From contig JAISGQ010000003.1 in NCBI GenBank assembly GCA_031262985.1, positions 1 through 63,092 on the forward strand: 63,092 bases of DNA, written 5' to 3'. Made by a program: the position numbers and the translations under genes. The notes under the pieces are model-generated. The model worked only from the letters and a program-made list of their open reading frames with translations, was not told the DNA's origin and made no database searches. This document shows positions 1-8,202 of the stretch, one piece after another. The number at the start of each line of letters is the position of its first letter. The first letter of the stretch is position 1. The DNA comes from Oscillospiraceae bacterium. Its GTDB lineage: Bacteria; Bacillota; Clostridia; Oscillospirales; Acutalibacteraceae.

Positions 1-2045
1 AGTTTAATCATCGGCAGGTTTTGAATGAGCGCGACGAATAACTGAAAGCCCGCTAATACAATCTTGTCGATGTTTCCGATGATAGCATCCACCAGACTGC
101 TGACGATTTGCGGTATCGCCGCGACCACCGTTGTGATGATTTCCGGCAGATTTTGAATGAGCGAAATTAGCAGTTCCACTCCGGCATCAACAATGAGGGG
201 AATGGAATCAATCACAGCGGTAATAATGCTGTCGATGATTTGCGGGATCGCGGCGACAATGGCGGTAATGATGGTCGGCAAGGCTTGAACAAGCGACACG
301 AGAAGCTTGATGCCCGTGTCAATGATCAGCGGAATCGCCCCGATGAAATAGTCCACAATCGCCTTGATAATTTCGGGGAGGCGTTTTATGATAACTGGGA
401 TGGAGTCAATAAGCCCCTTTGCAAAGCCTGTGATGAGCTTTAACGCCGCTTTCAGGAGCGCGGGCAGGTTATCAATGAGCGTCTGCGCCACCAGCATGAT
501 CGCCTCCACGGCGGCGGGAATCAGTTCCGGCAACGCCTCGCCAATACCCTCCACCAGCGCGGAAATCATCTGCATGGCCGCTCCCACCAGCGCGGGAAGA
601 TTGGCGAGGATGCCCTTCACGAGTGTCAGCACCAACTGAATCGCGCCCTGCGTCAGAGCGGGAAGCGCGGCGATAAGGCCATCAAGGAGTGTCAGCACAA
701 TTTGCACTGCCGCGTCCACAATTACGCCGAGGTTATCCATGATCGCCCCGCCGATGGCGGCCACAATACCCATCGCCGTGTCGATGATCAGGGGAAGCTG
801 TTCGAGGATCATAGCGGCAATCCCGCCGACTGCTTCGCCTATGACAGCGGATACTTTCGCGAGATCGCCGCCCGCTTCGTTCAGCCCCCGCGTGAAGTTG
901 CCGAGAAGTTCCACCCCCTGCGTTCCCAGAGCATCGAGCGTGGGAAGAAGCACCATACCGAGAGCGTTTTTCGCGGCTTGACTGCCTTGGGTGAGCCGCT
1001 GAATGGTGTCGTCAAACGCTCCGGCTTGCAGGAGTTGCTTGTCAGACAGCACCGCGCCCATGGCCTTGGCTTCTTCGGTGAGCTCCGAGATTCCGGCTGA
1101 ACCTTGGGCGATTAGCGGGTTTAGATCACGCGCCGATTTGCCGAAAATCTGCATGGCAAGCGCGTCGCGTTCGGTTTCGTTGGAAATCTGCCCCAGCGCA
1201 TCGGTAGCTTCCCAGTAGACTGTTTCGCCATCCCGCAAAGCCCCATTGCTGTCCGTGACCGCTACACCGAGGGCGGCATAGGCGGCCTGTGCGGTTTTTG
1301 AACCGCTCTGCGCGGAGGACATGGCCTTGACGTTCCTCGCCATGCTGCCCGTCATGGTTTCGAGAGACACATCCACGAGGTCGGCGGCGTAGGAATACGC
1401 CTGTAAGTTTTCGGCTGACACGCCCGTCACGGTGGAGAGCGTGAGCATTTCGTCGGCGTAGGCCGCCGTGCCGACAGCGTAATCGGTCAGCGTTTTTGTT
1501 GCCGTGATAGCCGCCGCGCCGACCGCCGCAAACACGGCCGCCATAGCCACACTCACGCCTTTGAGAATCCCGCCGAGCTTATCGAACTTGCCGCCCGCAT
1601 CGTCTGCCGATTTGCCCGATTTATCTACTTCGTCGGCGAGAGTATCCGTCTGTTTGGCGGTCTGATCTTCTTCTGTACCCATTTTGTCGATGGCTTTGGT
1701 GTTGTCGGCAACTTCGCGCTCCATGTTGTTGAGTTCGGCTTCGGCTTTATTGAGCTGGATTTTCCAGTTCTGCGTCCTTCTGTCATTTTCGCCAAAGCTC
1801 TCGGCGGCGTTGGCAAGCGCGGCGCGGAGGGTGTCAATCTTGCCCTTCTGCGCGTCGATTTCCCTGTTCAACACTTCGTTGCGGGACGTAAGGGATTGAA
1901 TGGATTTGTCGTTTTTATCGAACTGGCTGGTGATGAGGGTCATCTCCGAGCCGAGAACCTTGAACGATTGGTTGATGTCGGAGAGGGCTTTGCGAAATTC
2001 GCGCTCGCCCTCTACCCCTATTTTGAGTCCGAACGAATCAGCCAC
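1..2045 (-). CDS. Phage tail tape measure protein, N-terminal part
   Basis: The reading frame is open for about 681 codons from a GTG start and runs off the left edge, so only the N-terminal part is visible. The first 130 residues are charged and heptad-like, as in coiled coils. A glycine/alanine-rich stretch follows, and after about residue 380 there are repeated hydrophobic amphipathic units built on the pattern LPEIITTVVAAIPQIV. This architecture is that of tape measure proteins of siphovirus-type tails, which set tail length and sit in the tail lumen. The start is preceded by GAGGTGA. A tail-chaperone remnant lies upstream at 2620-2799, the normal position for that gene, so the original phage order is partly kept. 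Whether the gene is intact cannot be judged here. Confidence 0.85.
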   Translation of the reverse strand, partial: MADSFGLKIGVEGEREFRKALSDINQSFKVLGSEMTLITSQFDKNDKSIQSLTSRNEVLNREIDAQKGKIDTLRAALANAAESFGENDRRTQNWKIQLNKAEAELNNMEREVADNTKAIDKMGTEEDQTAKQTDTLADEVDKSGKSADDAGGKFDKLGGILKGVSVAMAAVFAAVGAAAITATKTLTDYAVGTAAYADEMLTLSTVTGVSAENLQAYSYAADLVDVSLETMTGSMARNVKAMSSAQSGSKTAQAAYAALGVAVTDSNGALRDGETVYWEATDALGQISNETERDALAMQIFGKSARDLNPLIAQGSAGISELTEEAKAMGAVLSDKQLLQAGAFDDTIQRLTQGSQAAKNALGMVLLPTLDALGTQGVELLGNFTRGLNEAGGDLAKVSAVIGEAVGGIAAMILEQLPLIIDTAMGIVAAIGGAIMDNLGVIVDAAVQIVLTLLDGLIAALPALTQGAIQLVLTLVKGILANLPALVGAAMQMISALVEGIGEALPELIPAAVEAIMLVAQTLIDNLPALLKAALKLITGFAKGLIDSIPVIIKRLPEIIKAIVDYFIGAIPLIIDTGIKLLVSLVQALPTIITAIVAAIPQIIDSIITAVIDSIPLIVDAGVELLISLIQNLPEIITTVVAAIPQIVSSLVDAIIGNIDKIVLAGFQLFVALIQNLPMIK

Positions 2046-2134
2046 GGAAATTCACCTCGAATCTAATCAGTTTTTGTGCTATTATGAGAAGGGAGTGTTG
2101 TACTTGCATCAAACTCGTAACACCGGGAGGAAAA

Positions 2135-2623
2135 ATGAACATAGAAGTGCGCCAATATACAAACGAAGATTTGCCTGAAATGCGAATCATTTGGAATGAG
2201 ATCGTTCGCGAGGGGAATGCTTATCCGCAGGAAGAATACTTGGACGAGGAGGATGCCAGACATTTCTTTGCGGAGCAGTCCTACACGGGCGTGGCAGTGG
2301 ACTCTGGCAACGTGGTTGGACTGTATATCCTGCACCCAAACAATGTCGGTCGCTGCGGTCATATAGCCAATGCGTCCTATGCGGTTAAGTCCGGCCAACG
2401 CGGCAAGCGTATTGGTGAAAGCTTGGTTGTGGATTCTATGCGTGTGGCTAGTTTGCTGTCGTTTCGTCTGCTTCAATTCAATGCCGTGGTCGCGTCCAAC
2501 GAGAGAGCCATACGTCTATACAAGAAGCTTGGGTTTACGAGGCTGGGAACGATTGAAGGCGGCTTTCGGATGGACAACGGGCAATATGTTGACATCATCC
2601 CTTTTTACAAAAAACTGATTTAA
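2135..2623 (+). CDS. GNAT family N-acetyltransferase
   Basis: This 162-residue protein has the GNAT fold signature. A central strand with VVGLYILHPNN is followed by a region rich in Gly and Arg (GQRGKRIGESLVVDS), which corresponds to the acetyl-CoA pyrophosphate-binding motif Q/RxxGxG/A, and then by NERAIRLYKKLGF, the typical motif B end. The ATG is chosen because GGGAGGA precedes it by four bases; the frame is open 51 bases further upstream without a ribosome site. Substrate is unknown. It lies on the opposite strand between the phage tape measure gene and the chaperone remnant, and its stop codon overlaps the end of that remnant, so it may be a late insertion into the tail module. Confidence 0.85.
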   Translation: MNIEVRQYTNEDLPEMRIIWNEIVREGNAYPQEEYLDEEDARHFFAEQSYTGVAVDSGNVVGLYILHPNNVGRCGHIANASYAVKSGQRGKRIGESLVVDSMRVASLLSFRLLQFNAVVASNERAIRLYKKLGFTRLGTIEGGFRMDNGQYVDIIPFYKKLI

Positions 2624-2799
2624 CAATCCAGCGGAATAATATCGTTGATGTTCAGTTCTCGGTGTGGCTTTTCTATGCCGAGGAACTGCTTGTGACACGT
2701 CCACAGATCGAGGAAAAAGCCGATGGGCGTGAGCCAGAAAGCGGATTCGCTCATATGCATTTGCATCGTACCGTAATAGTAAATGCTCTCAATGACTGG
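2620..2799 (-). pseudogene. Remnant of phage tail assembly chaperone
   Basis: Sixty codons on the minus strand end at a TAA at 2622-2620 and contain the stretch IYYYGTMQMHMSESAFWLTP followed by a helix and a short acidic tail. The pattern of a conserved helix with SESAFW-T is common in the tail-assembly chaperone encoded just before tape measure genes. An in-frame TGA at 2802-2800 and the absence of a start codon with a ribosome site show that the 5' part is lost. A perfect short palindrome (CACCGCCTTAGGCGGTG) lies at the break point. Assignment is by position plus this weak similarity. Confidence 0.45.
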
Positions 2800-3171
2800 T
2801 CACCGCCTTAGGCGGTGGCTTGTGTATATGGCCTTATTACCGCCTAAGAAAATGCTAAATTTTTTCTGGCGGGCAAACGACGATACGCGACGTAGAACGC
2901 CGACGGAATTCAGCGAATTGAAAAACGACAAAAATCAACATGTGTTGGGCATTGCGTGAAAGCCCACAAAGCCAGCAATAAAAACAAAAAACGCCGCTCC
3001 TCAAAATTTGAGAGCGGCGTAAGGCGGCGCGATTCGACAGAAAATTTCTTCAAAAGTGACCAACGAGCAACGAAAATGAAAAATTGGCATACCCGAACGG
3101 GCATTGAACTCTTGACTTTTATCCGGTAAAATATGTATCGATGGATAGGCTTTTTAGGGAGGCGACCCGCT
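2800..3171. other. Non-coding stretch with two inverted repeats
   Basis: I see no convincing gene here. It holds the palindrome at the end of the chaperone remnant, a strong hairpin at 2991-3020, and the ribosome site for the regulator that starts at 3172. A TTGACT at 3112 could be a -35 box, but no well-spaced -10 follows it. Confidence 0.5.
2985..3020 (-). terminator. Rho-independent terminator pointing left
   Basis: The stem ACGCCGCTC/GAGCGGCGT extends through TCAAA/TTTGA with one bulged C. On the minus strand it is followed by a run of six T. No minus-strand gene lies directly to its right, so it probably once ended a deleted phage operon, or it blocks antisense transcription. Confidence 0.6.
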
Positions 3172-6100
3172 ATGGGCAGAAAAGAGCAAACCGAAAACAA
3201 TATCATAGAGGCTGCTGTTCGGCTATTCGCTGAAAAGGGCGTGCGGGAGACCTCCGTGCGCGAGATAGCGAGCGCGGCGGGTTGTTCGGCGGCGATTGTC
3301 TTCAAACGCTTTACGGACAAGGACAGCATTATCCGCATCATCATAGATTTGCTGGCGGAGTTTCACGAGCATTACGGGTATAACACATGGAGCATGGACA
3401 AGTTCCGCGAGATGGATGACAGGGATATTGCCGATGCCATCATGTCCTTCACTGTCCTTGAATTTCCAAAAGGCTATGAGGAATATTATCTCAACATCTA
3501 TAAAGTGGTGTTGCAGGAGCAGTTCCATAATCCCGCCGCCCGCGCCGCCGCTATTGAGTTCTTCTACCAAAAGAATCACGACTACATACACGGAATACTG
3601 AGCGAGCTTTCGGAGGCCGGATATATCGCGTGTGACGACATAGGGTTAGTCGCCAAGATTTACGCCGAGACCGTCTACTATTACGCTTGCGGCGAATCCC
3701 TCGGTTACGCCGAGCGTAGCCCCGTGTACAAGGGCGTTGGTATGGCCAATTTGCTCAAACGCATTCTTTCGCGCTATATCCGTCGTACCATTCCAAACCC
3801 GCAGACTTTGATTGTTGAGGATAAACCCGACGCTTCTTCCGTACCGCTTCTACGCCGCCCAAGGCTCAACAGCGTATTCCGGGAGATTTTTGATTCCGGC
3901 AAACACTCCGCTCTGGTGATCGCTCCGGCGGGCGCGGGGAAGACCTGCGCTATTCAGTCCTTCTTGGAGAATGATAAAGAGCGACGGGATGTAGTCGTCG
4001 AATGGGAGGATGCCTCGACGACCGACCAACCGGGCGAACGCTTCTGGGAGAGCTTTACGCGCGGCGTTTGTCGTTTTGATGCGCCACTTGCGGCAAACCT
4101 CGCAGAAATCGGGTTCCCCGAAAGCGAGGGCGCGTTCCAGAAATGCTTAAACATCATCCGTCCGGCATTAAACAAAAACATCGTGTATTACTTCGTCTTT
4201 GATAACTTTGAAAACGCCACGCCCATCGTCTGCGAGTTCATGCAACGCATGATTAAAGGCCTTAAAACCGGCAGACTGCGGGTAATCATCGCTTCCCGTG
4301 AAATGCCGCCTTTCCGCATGGGCGACATGGGCTTTATCAACCGCGACGACCTCCTGTTCACGCACAGCGAGATAATAGAATACTTCAAACTGCTCGATGT
4401 GAATCTGCCGGATCGATATGCTTCAATGATTTTGCGCGATACGCAGGGTTGGGCTTACCTATTGAATCTGCTTGCCTATGCCGTGGCCAACAACGGCGGC
4501 AAGCTGCTCTCCGAGGCGGCGTATATCGAATCTGTAAATGCGGCGAAGCGTTTGAGCGGCGGCTTTATGGGAGCGGAGGCGTTTGACAGTCTCTCGCCGA
4601 CCTTGCAGAAAATACTCATCATGCTCAATCTCATACCCAGTGCGCCCATTCAGCAAGTGTACGAGGTAAAAGAAAGCGAGCGTTCCGCGCTCTCTATTTT
4701 TGCGCGGTATAACCCGCTCACCGAGACATATTCCGTCCAGCCCTACGCCGCCGAGTTCCTAAAATCCCGTGAGGTGGAACTGACCGGGGAGAATAAGCGC
4801 AACCTATTCTCTAAGATGGCGCAGTGGCTCTTTAAGAATAACCAGTATAATGCGGCGACCCGCTATTATGCCATGAACCGCGACTGGGAGGGTATTGTCA
4901 ACGTGGTACTTTCTATGCCGCTCTCTGTATCCGACGCTTTCGCTGAATCCATGCTGGAAGTGATAAACGTCATAGAACCGCAGGAGGGCGACGAGCTGGA
5001 CGCGAATTTTAGCTTTCTTAAAAATGCCACCCAGCCAAGACTTCTTATGAACCTGCGTAGATATAGAGAAGCAGACAAAGCCGCCAAGGAGGCAATCGCA
5101 CGGCTTGAAGCCGCAGATTTGCCGCATTCCCATTTCCAGATCATGCTCAATAATGTAGTCCTCGGCATGATACGGGTGCGCAGTAACAATGCCACGCGAA
5201 AGACGGAATTCGCCGGGTATTTCAAAGAAGCGGTCAAGCACTACAATCTTTGTCCCGAAGGCACAATCATGCCACTGAAAAACTGCCGTTTTACCATAAT
5301 TCCAACATACTCTGGCATCGTCGCCGCGAATGCTCCGGCAGGCGCGATAGACCGCTTCCTTGAAGAATTGGATGAGAGTATGCCCTGTGTTGCGCGAATC
5401 ATGGAGGGCTTGCTTGCGGGTGCGGAGGTTCAGGCGCGTTGCGAGGCGGCGTTTTTCCGAAACCGACTAGCAGAAGCCAAAACCCTCGCCTATGAGGCTA
5501 TCCTCCAAGCCCATCTCAAAGGCCAGCACGATATAGAAGCCCATGCTAGAGGCTATTTGCTCCGCATCCTCATTTTTGAAGGTGACGACAAAGGCGTGAT
5601 TGAACAGCTGAGTTGGTTTGAGGACAGCATTCATAATACAGGTAGCAATTTCCGATTCGGGTTGCGCGATTACGTCCTCGGTTGGACATACTCCCACTTC
5701 GGCATTACCGACCGCGTGGCCGACTGGATTCGATACGCCACTGTACCAACGGGTACTCTTTTGCACGAGGCAGAAATACGCATACGCTCGCGTTATCTGA
5801 TTGTAGAGCGTCGTTTCGAGGAAGCCCTGCGAGTGATGAACGTTGAGATAAGTCCGCTCGAAAATTATCTATTCTTTGCTGTAGGCACGGCGTTAAACAA
5901 GGCTTACTGCCATTTCTCCCTCGGTGATTTTACTGCTGCTGCTGATTGTCTGCGCAAGGCATATAACGTCGCCCTGCCGCACGAGTTACTCACGCCATTT
6001 ATTGAGCGCGGCGCGGAGTTTGTGGAAATGGCAGACAAGCTCGGCGAGATTGACGGCATTCCAGCCGAATGGCTCAAAACAATGGCGGCGAAGGCGGCGG

Positions 6101-6357
6101 TCTATGCCAAGAAGAAATCGTTTGTACTTGCGGCGATCAAAAGCGTTTTGAATATGGACGCCGACATTGACCTAACCCAGCGCGAGGCGGCGGTGTTGAA
6201 AGACCTGTACCACGGTCTGACGTATCCAGAAATGGCGACTCATCAAGGCGTATCCATAAATGCAATCAAACAGGCACAACAATTACTTTACGGTAAACTG
6301 GGAGCGACGAACGGTATTGATGCGGTACGCATCGCGCAGGAGAGGAGGCTCATTTAA
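3172..6357 (+). CDS. TetR / STAND ATPase / LuxR fusion transcriptional regulator
   Basis: This 1061-residue protein joins two DNA-binding modules. Residues 1-60 form a TetR-type helix-turn-helix (VREIASAAGCSAAIVFKRF) followed by a TetR-like helical ligand domain to about 200. A MalT/LAL-type STAND module follows: the entry motif LRRPRLNSVF near 227, Walker A APAGAGKT at 251-258, a Walker B-like YYFVFDNFE, then a long helical TPR-like region. The last 60 residues are a LuxR/GerE helix-turn-helix (LTQREAAVLKDLYHGLTYPE). STAND regulators oligomerise on ATP and inducer binding; two DNA-reading heads on one chain are unusual. The start at 3172 has GGGAGG 10 bases upstream; an in-frame ATG at 3133 lacks one. 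The next gene begins one base after the stop. Target and inducer are unknown. Confidence 0.85.
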   Translation: MGRKEQTENNIIEAAVRLFAEKGVRETSVREIASAAGCSAAIVFKRFTDKDSIIRIIIDLLAEFHEHYGYNTWSMDKFREMDDRDIADAIMSFTVLEFPKGYEEYYLNIYKVVLQEQFHNPAARAAAIEFFYQKNHDYIHGILSELSEAGYIACDDIGLVAKIYAETVYYYACGESLGYAERSPVYKGVGMANLLKRILSRYIRRTIPNPQTLIVEDKPDASSVPLLRRPRLNSVFREIFDSGKHSALVIAPAGAGKTCAIQSFLENDKERRDVVVEWEDASTTDQPGERFWESFTRGVCRFDAPLAANLAEIGFPESEGAFQKCLNIIRPALNKNIVYYFVFDNFENATPIVCEFMQRMIKGLKTGRLRVIIASREMPPFRMGDMGFINRDDLLFTHSEIIEYFKLLDVNLPDRYASMILRDTQGWAYLLNLLAYAVANNGGKLLSEAAYIESVNAAKRLSGGFMGAEAFDSLSPTLQKILIMLNLIPSAPIQQVYEVKESERSALSIFARYNPLTETYSVQPYAAEFLKSREVELTGENKRNLFSKMAQWLFKNNQYNAATRYYAMNRDWEGIVNVVLSMPLSVSDAFAESMLEVINVIEPQEGDELDANFSFLKNATQPRLLMNLRRYREADKAAKEAIARLEAADLPHSHFQIMLNNVVLGMIRVRSNNATRKTEFAGYFKEAVKHYNLCPEGTIMPLKNCRFTIIPTYSGIVAANAPAGAIDRFLEELDESMPCVARIMEGLLAGAEVQARCEAAFFRNRLAEAKTLAYEAILQAHLKGQHDIEAHARGYLLRILIFEGDDKGVIEQLSWFEDSIHNTGSNFRFGLRDYVLGWTYSHFGITDRVADWIRYATVPTGTLLHEAEIRIRSRYLIVERRFEEALRVMNVEISPLENYLFFAVGTALNKAYCHFSLGDFTAAADCLRKAYNVALPHELLTPFIERGAEFVEMADKLGEIDGIPAEWLKTMAAKAAVYAKKKSFVLAAIKSVLNMDADIDLTQREAAVLKDLYHGLTYPEMATHQGVSINAIKQAQQLLYGKLGATNGIDAVRIAQERRLI

Positions 6358-6358
6358 G

Positions 6359-6763
6359 GTGACGGGGGTTTTAATAAGGGAGGAGGAGAGGCGTATTGCG
6401 GAACAGCACGTCGTGGAGGTGATCTTCGCGTTCGGCATTCCGGCAAGCGTTAAAGGTTATCATTATTTGAGAGAAGGGATTATTTACGCGGTTTTGAACC
6501 CGTTGCCGCTGGATTCCCTGACAAAGCAGCTCTATCCGTACTTAGGGCGGCTATTCCATAAAACGGGCAGCAGTATTGAATCCAGCATACGCCGCGCCAT
6601 AGAATACCTGCCCGCCCGCGCAGACGAAGAAATCCTGCGCAGCTATTTCGGTGTCGAGTACGCTTACAACGAGTTCTGGCGACCGTCAAATTCGGAGTTT
6701 ATCTCGGTGGTATCCGAGAAGGTACGGGTTGATCTTGGGCGGATGGCTATGTGGAGGATGTGA
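6359..6763 (+). CDS. Stand-alone Spo0A C-terminal DNA-binding domain protein
   Basis: The 134-residue product matches the DNA-binding effector domain of Spo0A along most of its length: GIPASVKGYHYLREGI, LTKQLYPYLGRLFHKT, SSIRRAIEY and PSNSEFISVVSEKVR are the landmark segments of that domain. No receiver domain precedes it, so control by phosphorylation is excluded. The GTG start is chosen because it lies one base after the stop of the regulator gene and about ten bases after AGGAGG, so translation is probably coupled. Full Spo0A binds 0A boxes to start sporulation; this truncated relative could compete at those boxes or read other sites. The domain call is confident; the role is inference. 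Confidence 0.85.
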   Translation: MTGVLIREEERRIAEQHVVEVIFAFGIPASVKGYHYLREGIIYAVLNPLPLDSLTKQLYPYLGRLFHKTGSSIESSIRRAIEYLPARADEEILRSYFGVEYAYNEFWRPSNSEFISVVSEKVRVDLGRMAMWRM

Positions 6764-6814
6764 CGACAACAATTTGATAGTATGGAGGTTTTTCTTTGGA
6801 TGATCAGCCTATGG

Positions 6815-6851
6815 ATTGACAGCCCGTGACGGAATGTTGCGGGTTGTCAAT
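6815..6851. repeat. Inverted repeat, possible terminator or operator
   Basis: ATTGACAGCCCG and CGGGTTGTCAAT face each other around a 13-base loop, with a single G-U pair. No T-run follows on either strand, so it may be a weak terminator after the Spo0A-like gene or a regulator binding site ahead of the restriction operon. Confidence 0.45.
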
Positions 6852-6892
6852 TCGTTGCAATAGAAATAGTTTTTGCAATCGCAAAATATTCG

Positions 6893-6921
6893 TTGACGTT
6901 CAGTTCTTGTTGTGCTATACT
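6893..6921 (+). promoter_or_regulatory. Sigma-A promoter of the restriction operon
   Basis: TTGACG and TATACT are separated by exactly 17 bases, 50 bases upstream of the Xre gene. This is the only strong promoter seen before the six-gene block, and it is a natural site for autoregulation by the Xre protein. Confidence 0.8.
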
Positions 6922-6970
6922 ATCTTTGTGAATTTATGCGCTTATGCAAGAGGGGTCGTGGTGTAGAGAG

Positions 6971-7186
6971 ATGGCGTTTTCCTATAATAAGCTGTGGAAG
7001 CTACTGATTGACAAGGGCATGAATAAACGAGACCTTAAAAGTTTGTCTGGCGTAAGTACGACATCTATTGCAAAACTCGGTAAGGGTGAAAATATAACGA
7101 CAGATGTGCTTGACAAGATTTGTAAGGCTCTGGATTGCGATATTGCAGAAATAATGGAGCATTGTAATAACGAGCCTAATGGCTAA
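6971..7186 (+). CDS. Small Xre-family helix-turn-helix regulator
   Basis: A 71-residue protein made of one Cro/C1-type helix-turn-helix (NKLWKLLIDKGMNKRDLKSL, then SGVSTTSIAKLGKGENITTD). Relatives of this size commonly precede cytosine methyltransferase genes as controller-like proteins that time restriction relative to modification. It is the first gene after the promoter at 6893, with the methyltransferase 23 bases further on. The ATG at 6971 gives the usual family N-terminus MAFSYNKLW; an in-frame ATG at 6944 would add nine residues. Repression of its own promoter is inferred. Confidence 0.8.
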   Translation: MAFSYNKLWKLLIDKGMNKRDLKSLSGVSTTSIAKLGKGENITTDVLDKICKALDCDIAEIMEHCNNEPNG

Positions 7187-7209
7187 TATAAAGTGGAGGA
7201 GGTATCCCA

Positions 7210-8202
7210 GTGGCTGCGAACAAACAAGAATCGTCATATTCCGTTGTTTCATATTTTTGCGGTTGTGGCGGTCTCGATTTGGGCTTCCGCGGTAATTTTC
7301 GATACCATGGAGAAGAGTACGAAAAACTACCTTTTAACATAAAAAAGGCATATGATTTCGAGCCAAAGTGCATTGAGACTTATAACGGCTATTTCGGCGA
7401 CCATGCGGAACGCGCCGATTTATCAAAGATAGACGTTACCACTGTGCCTAAAGCAGATGTACTTGTAGGCGGTTTTCCATGCCAAGAGTTTTCTTCTTGC
7501 GGGCCTTTGGGAGGTCTTGAATCCGAGCGCGGTCAGTTATACAAGGCGTTAATCAATTACATGAAACTGCATAAACCAGCTTTAGTAATTGGCGAGAATG
7601 TTATCAACTTAGAGCGTATGGATAACGGAAACGTATTGAAAACGATAGTAAGTGATCTTTCACAAGCAGGATATAAGGTTGAGGTTTGGAAGATGTATGC
7701 GCCAGACTATGGTATTCCGCAACGCCGTACTCGTTTATTTTTTATATGCGTAAGGAATGATATATACAACAAATACGGATTTCCCAAAAAACCCGACCCT
7801 ACATATGAACATAATCACAGAAGCGTTGAATGGGCTATTGGTGATTTGGTTGACATTGCAAACGAGACGGTGCCAAATCAAAGCCAATATTTCGGTGCAT
7901 CAAAAGCGAAAAAGGGTAATGGTCAGGGCGATGAAAACAGCAAGAAAGACCTGCCCGCTTACACAATTCGAGCGAATCCGAAGTCGCGTGTTCAATTTCA
8001 TTACTCCTTGGATCGAAGGTTAACAGTGAGAGAATGCGCAAGGATTCAGACGTTCCCAGATGACTTTGTATTTCATCATGCGAAAACAGCGAGCATATCG
8101 CAGATCGGCAATGCTGTGCCACCAGTCTTGGCACATACAGTTGCTAAGGCGATTTCAGATTATTTACAATTGGCTATAGAGGGAGTGCAGAACAATGACT
8201 AA
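7210..8202 (+). CDS. DNA (cytosine-5-)-methyltransferase
   Basis: All main motifs of C5-cytosine methyltransferases are present in order: motif I SYFCGCGGLDLGF (14-26), motif IV GGFPCQEFSS with catalytic Cys91, motif VI GENV with Glu129, motif VIII QRRTRLFFI, motif IX RECARIQTFPDDF and motif X QIGNAVPP. The 330-residue length is normal, and the target-recognition region between VIII and IX is short (about 80 residues). It transfers a methyl group from S-adenosylmethionine to a specific cytosine, marking self DNA. The GTG start has GGAGGAGG eight bases upstream. The end overlaps the next gene by eight bases, showing one operon with the MORC-like ATPase and helicase-nuclease. Recognition sequence cannot be read from the protein. 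Confidence 0.95.
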   Translation: MAANKQESSYSVVSYFCGCGGLDLGFRGNFRYHGEEYEKLPFNIKKAYDFEPKCIETYNGYFGDHAERADLSKIDVTTVPKADVLVGGFPCQEFSSCGPLGGLESERGQLYKALINYMKLHKPALVIGENVINLERMDNGNVLKTIVSDLSQAGYKVEVWKMYAPDYGIPQRRTRLFFICVRNDIYNKYGFPKKPDPTYEHNHRSVEWAIGDLVDIANETVPNQSQYFGASKAKKGNGQGDENSKKDLPAYTIRANPKSRVQFHYSLDRRLTVRECARIQTFPDDFVFHHAKTASISQIGNAVPPVLAHTVAKAISDYLQLAIEGVQNND

